From: Streptomyces sp. NBRC 110028
Lineage (GTDB): Bacteria > Actinomycetota > Actinomycetes > Streptomycetales > Streptomycetaceae
Length of the DNA stretch: 64,000 bases
NCBI RefSeq assembly: GCF_001417735.1
Contig: NZ_BBUZ01000040.1
Location: 59,513-123,512 of the forward strand
Reading direction: 5' to 3'
Shown here piece by piece: positions 61,059 through 64,000 of the stretch. The notes beneath the pieces are model-generated. The model was not told the origin of the DNA, made no database searches, and was given only the letters and a program-made list of their open reading frames with translations. Position 1 is the stretch's first letter; each line of letters starts with the position of its first letter. The position numbers were made by a program, and so were the translations under genes.

Positions 61059-61064
61059 TAGCGT
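61059..61064 (+). promoter_or_regulatory. Candidate -10 box giving a leaderless dapA transcript
   Basis: TAGCGT matches the Streptomyces -10 consensus and ends eight bases before the dapA ATG at 61072. A start site 7 bases past the -10 would fall at or next to the A of ATG, and no ribosome site precedes the gene. The -35 region is poor. Confidence 0.5.
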
Positions 61065-61071
61065 GGTGCCC

Positions 61072-61971
61072 ATGGCACCGACATCCACATCGCAGACCCC
61101 TTTCGGGCGGGTGCTGACCGCCATGGTCACGCCATTCACCGCTGACGGAGCGCTCGACCTCGACGGCGCCCAGCGGCTCGCCACTCATCTGGTGGACGCC
61201 GGCAATGACGGCCTGATCGTCAACGGCACCACCGGCGAGTCCCCGACCACCAGCGATGTGGAGAAAGCCGAGCTCGTACGAGCCGTGGTGGAGGCGGTCG
61301 GCGACCGCGCCCACGTCGTAGCCGGAGCCGGCACCAACGACACCCGGCACAGCGTCGAGCTGGCCCGCGGGGCGGAGCAGGCGGGTGCCCATGGCCTGCT
61401 CGCGGTCACGCCGTACTACAGCAAGCCCCCGCAGGAGGGCCTCCTCCGCCACTTCACCGCCATCGCGAACGCCACCGGCCTGCCGGTCATGCTCTATGAC
61501 ATCCCCGGCCGCAGCGGCGTCCCGATCAGCACCGAGACCATGGTCCGGCTCGCCGAGCACCCGCGCATCGTCGCCAACAAGGACGCCAAGGGCGACCTCG
61601 GGCGTGCCAGCTGGGCCATCGCCCGCAGCCGCCTCGCCTGGTACTCCGGCGACGACATGCTGAACCTGCCGCTGCTGTCGGTCGGCGCCGTCGGTTTCGT
61701 CTCCGTGGTGGGCCACCTCGTCAGCCCCGAACTGCGCGCGATGCTCGAGGCCCACCTCCAGGGCGACGTCGCGAAGGCAACGGAGATCCACCAGCAGCTG
61801 CTCCCGGTCTTCACCGGGATGTTCCGCACCCAGGGCGTCATCACGTCCAAGGCCGCGCTCGCCCTCCAGGGCCTGCCGGCGGGGCCGCTGCGCCTGCCGC
61901 TCGTCGAGCTGACTCCCGAGGAAACGGAACAGCTCAAGCGCGATCTTGCCGCCGGCGGGGTACAGCTCTAG
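61072..61971 (+). CDS. dapA: 4-hydroxy-tetrahydrodipicolinate synthase
   Basis: DapA condenses pyruvate and aspartate semialdehyde, the first step of the diaminopimelate/lysine branch. The 299-aa TIM-barrel product has NGTTGESPT (residues 51-59), AGAGTNDT, the Tyr of LYDIPGRSG (Y142) and the Schiff-base Lys170 in RIVANKDAKGD. ATG 61072 is preferred over GTG 61063 because the -10 element ends at 61064 and no ribosome site is seen, so the message may be leaderless. rnj follows after 124 bp. Confidence 0.96.
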   Translation: MAPTSTSQTPFGRVLTAMVTPFTADGALDLDGAQRLATHLVDAGNDGLIVNGTTGESPTTSDVEKAELVRAVVEAVGDRAHVVAGAGTNDTRHSVELARGAEQAGAHGLLAVTPYYSKPPQEGLLRHFTAIANATGLPVMLYDIPGRSGVPISTETMVRLAEHPRIVANKDAKGDLGRASWAIARSRLAWYSGDDMLNLPLLSVGAVGFVSVVGHLVSPELRAMLEAHLQGDVAKATEIHQQLLPVFTGMFRTQGVITSKAALALQGLPAGPLRLPLVELTPEETEQLKRDLAAGGVQL

Positions 61972-62041
61972 TCAAAGACGCGATGATCGCATCTTCATAC
62001 TTCACAACTGCATACAGACACATCAGCAAGTGCACGAATGT

Positions 62042-62081
62042 CACGCGCGCCATGTGCCCCAGGGGGCATGTGGCGCGCGTG
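62042..62081 (+). terminator. 19-bp hairpin in the rnj leader
   Basis: CACGCGCGCCATGTGCCCC (62042-62060) pairs with 62063-62081. In RNA the two central positions form U-G and G-U wobble pairs, so all 19 positions pair around a 2-base loop. The stem ends directly at the GGTGAGGAGA ribosome site of rnj (62081-62090). It may terminate dapA transcription, be a nuclease processing site, or control rnj translation. Confidence 0.6.
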
Positions 62082-62095
62082 GTGAGGAGAGTCTT

Positions 62096-63781
62096 TTGAG
62101 TCATCCGCATCCCGAGCTCGGCCCGCCGCCGAAGCTCCCGGAGGGTGGCCTGCGTGTCACCCCTCTGGGTGGCCTCGGCGAGATCGGCCGCAACATGACG
62201 GTCTTCGAATATGGTGGCCGGCTGCTGATCGTCGACTGCGGGGTGCTCTTCCCCGAGGAGGAGCAGCCCGGAGTCGACCTGATCCTGCCGGACTTCACGT
62301 CCATCCGGGACCGCCTCGACGACATCGACGGCATCGTGCTCACGCACGGCCACGAGGACCACATCGGCGGCGTCCCGTTCCTGCTCCGCGAGAAGCCGGA
62401 CATCCCGCTGATCGGCTCCAAGCTGACGCTCGCCCTGATCGAGGCGAAGCTTCAGGAGCACCGGATCCGCCCCTACACGCTGGAGGTGGAGGAGGGGAAC
62501 CTGGAGCGGATCGGCCCCTTCGAGTGCGAGTTCGTGGCGGTCAACCACTCCATCCCGGACGCCCTCGCGGTCGCCATCCGCACCCCGGCCGGCCTGGCCG
62601 TGCACACCGGCGACTTCAAGATGGACCAGCTGCCGCTGGACGGCCGTCTCACCGACCTGCCCGCCTTCGCCAAGCTCGGCGAGGAGGGCATCGACCTGCT
62701 GCTGGTGGACTCCACCAACTCCGAGGTCCCCGGTTTCGTCCCGCCGGAACGCGACATCTCCGGCGTCCTGGGCCAGGTCTTCGCGAGCGCCCAGAAGCGC
62801 ATCATCGTGGCGAGCTTCGCCAGCCATGTGCACCGCATCCAGCAGATCCTCGACGCGGCCCATGAGTACGGGCGCCGGGTGGCCTTCGTCGGCCGCTCGA
62901 TGGTCCGCAACATGGGGATCGCCCGCGACCTGGGCTATCTGCGGGTCCCGGCGGGCCTCGTGGTGGACGTGAAGACCCTCGACGACCTCCCGGACGACGA
63001 GGTGGTGCTCGTCTGCACCGGCTCCCAGGGCGAGCCGATGGCCGCGCTGTCCCGGATGGCCAACCGCGATCACCAGATCCGCATCGTCCCGGGCGACACG
63101 GTGATCCTGGCGTCGTCGCTCATCCCGGGCAACGAGAACGCGGTCTACCGGGTCATCAACGGGCTCACGCGCTGGGGCGCGAACGTCATCCACAAGGGCA
63201 ACGCCAAGGTGCACGTCTCCGGCCACGCCTCGGCCGGTGAGCTGCTGTACTTCTACAACATCTGCAAGCCCAGGAACCTGATGCCGGTCCACGGCGAATG
63301 GCGCCATCTGCGCGCCAACGCCGAACTGGGCGCCCTCACGGGAGTCCCGAAGAACCGCTGCGTCATCGCCGAGGACGGAGTGGTGGTCGACCTCGTCGAC
63401 GGCATCGCGAAGATCACCGGCAAGGTGCAGGCGGGCTATGTGTACGTGGACGGCCTCTCGGTCGGCGACGTCACCGAAAGCTCGCTCAAGGACCGCCGCA
63501 TCCTGGGCGAGGAGGGCATCATCTCGGTCTTCGTGGTCGTCGACAGCACGACCGGCAAGATCGTGGGAGGTCCGCACATCCAGGCACGAGGCTCCGGCAT
63601 CGAGGACGGTGCTTTCGCCGCGGTCCTCCCGAAGATCGAGGACTCCCTGGCCAAGGCGGCCTCCGACGGCGTCGCGGACTCGCACCAGATCCAGCAGCTC
63701 GTGCGCCGCGCCGTGGGCAAGTGGGTGTCCGACAGCTACCGTCGGCGCCCGATGATCCTCCCCGTGGTGGTCGAGGTCTGA
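62096..63781 (+). CDS. rnj: Ribonuclease J
   Basis: RNase J is a metallo-beta-lactamase/beta-CASP nuclease with endo- and 5'-to-3' exonuclease activity in RNA maturation and decay. The 561-aa product starts at TTG 62096, preceded by GAGGAGAG. Family features are PLGGLGEIGRNM, HGHEDH (84-89), the beta-CASP motifs DSTNSEVPGF, VASFASHVHRI and CTGSQGEP, then VHVSGHAS and PVHGEWRHL. The C-terminal domain is complete. The length agrees with my memory of the S. coelicolor protein. Confidence 0.95.
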   Translation: MSHPHPELGPPPKLPEGGLRVTPLGGLGEIGRNMTVFEYGGRLLIVDCGVLFPEEEQPGVDLILPDFTSIRDRLDDIDGIVLTHGHEDHIGGVPFLLREKPDIPLIGSKLTLALIEAKLQEHRIRPYTLEVEEGNLERIGPFECEFVAVNHSIPDALAVAIRTPAGLAVHTGDFKMDQLPLDGRLTDLPAFAKLGEEGIDLLLVDSTNSEVPGFVPPERDISGVLGQVFASAQKRIIVASFASHVHRIQQILDAAHEYGRRVAFVGRSMVRNMGIARDLGYLRVPAGLVVDVKTLDDLPDDEVVLVCTGSQGEPMAALSRMANRDHQIRIVPGDTVILASSLIPGNENAVYRVINGLTRWGANVIHKGNAKVHVSGHASAGELLYFYNICKPRNLMPVHGEWRHLRANAELGALTGVPKNRCVIAEDGVVVDLVDGIAKITGKVQAGYVYVDGLSVGDVTESSLKDRRILGEEGIISVFVVVDSTTGKIVGGPHIQARGSGIEDGAFAAVLPKIEDSLAKAASDGVADSHQIQQLVRRAVGKWVSDSYRRRPMILPVVVEV

Positions 63782-63816
63782 CGCGACCTCAGCTCCAGGA
63801 GAGCGCTGAACCCCGG

Positions 63817-63850
63817 GCGGGGCTCCTCGATTTGCATCGAGGAGCCCCGC
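63817..63850 (+). terminator. 15-bp hairpin after rnj
   Basis: GCGGGGCTCCTCGAT (63817-63831) is the exact reverse complement of 63836-63850, with loop TTGC. It lies 36 bp past the rnj stop, a strong terminator. Confidence 0.85.
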
Positions 63851-63939
63851 TCCAGTACGTTTACGGCTCCGCCAGAGGGGGAACCCGGAGCACTCATACC
63901 GCTTCGGAGGAGCCCGAAGGCGGGGGTGGAAATCCGGCT

Positions 63940-64000
63940 CAGAGGATTCTGATAAAGTCGGAGACACCGAAAGGGAAGGCCCTCCAACGGCCACCGGAAG
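63940..64000 (+). promoter_or_regulatory. rRNA-operon-type promoter/leader start at the window edge
   Basis: ATTCTGATAAAGTCGG around 63946-63961 holds a TAAAGT -10 box (63953-63958), followed by GAGACACCGAAAGGGAAGG. This resembles, from memory, the repeated promoter region in front of streptomycete 16S rRNA genes (TGATAAAGTCGG followed by GAAAGGGAA). The -35 is weak and the transcribed region is outside the window. Confidence 0.5.

Overview
The window is chromosomal DNA from a Streptomyces or very close relative. The evidence is strong third-position G/C bias in nearly every gene, many GTG/TTG starts, and the actinomycete order rimP-nusA-ylxR-infB-ylxP-rbfA-truB-ribF on the left and rpsO-pnp-(M16 peptidase)-dapB-thyX-dapA-rnj on the right. 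These housekeeping blocks flank about 44 kb dominated by a type VII (ESX-like) secretion locus and a block of serine/threonine-kinase-like membrane proteins. The placement of a T7SS between ribF and rpsO agrees with what I remember of S. coelicolor; I could not check it here.

Layout. 1-694: two minus-strand genes (ferritin-like DUF4439 start, Tat lipoprotein). 880-9032: translation/transcription factor operon, closed by a perfect 30-bp hairpin. 9123-14341 (minus): EspI-like ATPase, a conserved T7SS-associated protein, EccE. 14519-18195 (plus): EccB, mycosin 1 and two WXG100 proteins. 18306-21516: a three-gene module of coiled-coil protein, long WXG-domain protein and mycosin 2. 21652-23734: YbaB-like protein, EspC-like protein, membrane WXG-like protein and small membrane protein. 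23815-27777 (minus): EccC. 28199-29680: EccD. 30145-33465: a second, diverged copy of the three-gene module, ending in mycosin 3. 33867-41631 (minus): a second full-length EccC with a 142-aa WXG-like protein, a 770-aa WXG-domain protein and a lipoprotein. 41860-42090: DUF397 protein. 42362-51240: four tandem kinase/beta-propeller proteins, the first two lacking catalytic residues. 51300-53191: small protein plus Tat-exported amidase. 53435-63781: core genes. The right edge looks like the promoter zone of an rRNA operon.

How it fits together. EccB, EccC, EccD, EccE and MycP supply a complete T7SS membrane core. The two small WXG100 proteins are the likely basal secreted pair. The two copies of the coiled-coil/WXG-long/mycosin module are candidate substrate-plus-dedicated-protease units; the two long proteins share WXG heads and a C-terminal tail ending in PPVIE. 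The right-hand copy and the lipoprotein/770-aa/142-aa genes have clearly lower GC than the rest, suggesting a recently acquired or recombining substrate cassette with its own motor ATPase. No EccA, EspG, PE or PPE gene is visible. The kinase block encodes cytoplasmic kinase or pseudokinase heads, a membrane segment preceded by a twin-arginine motif, and PQQ-type beta-propellers predicted outside the membrane; a link to secretion is only positional.

I saw no tRNA, rRNA gene body, CRISPR array, transposase or integrase in the window.
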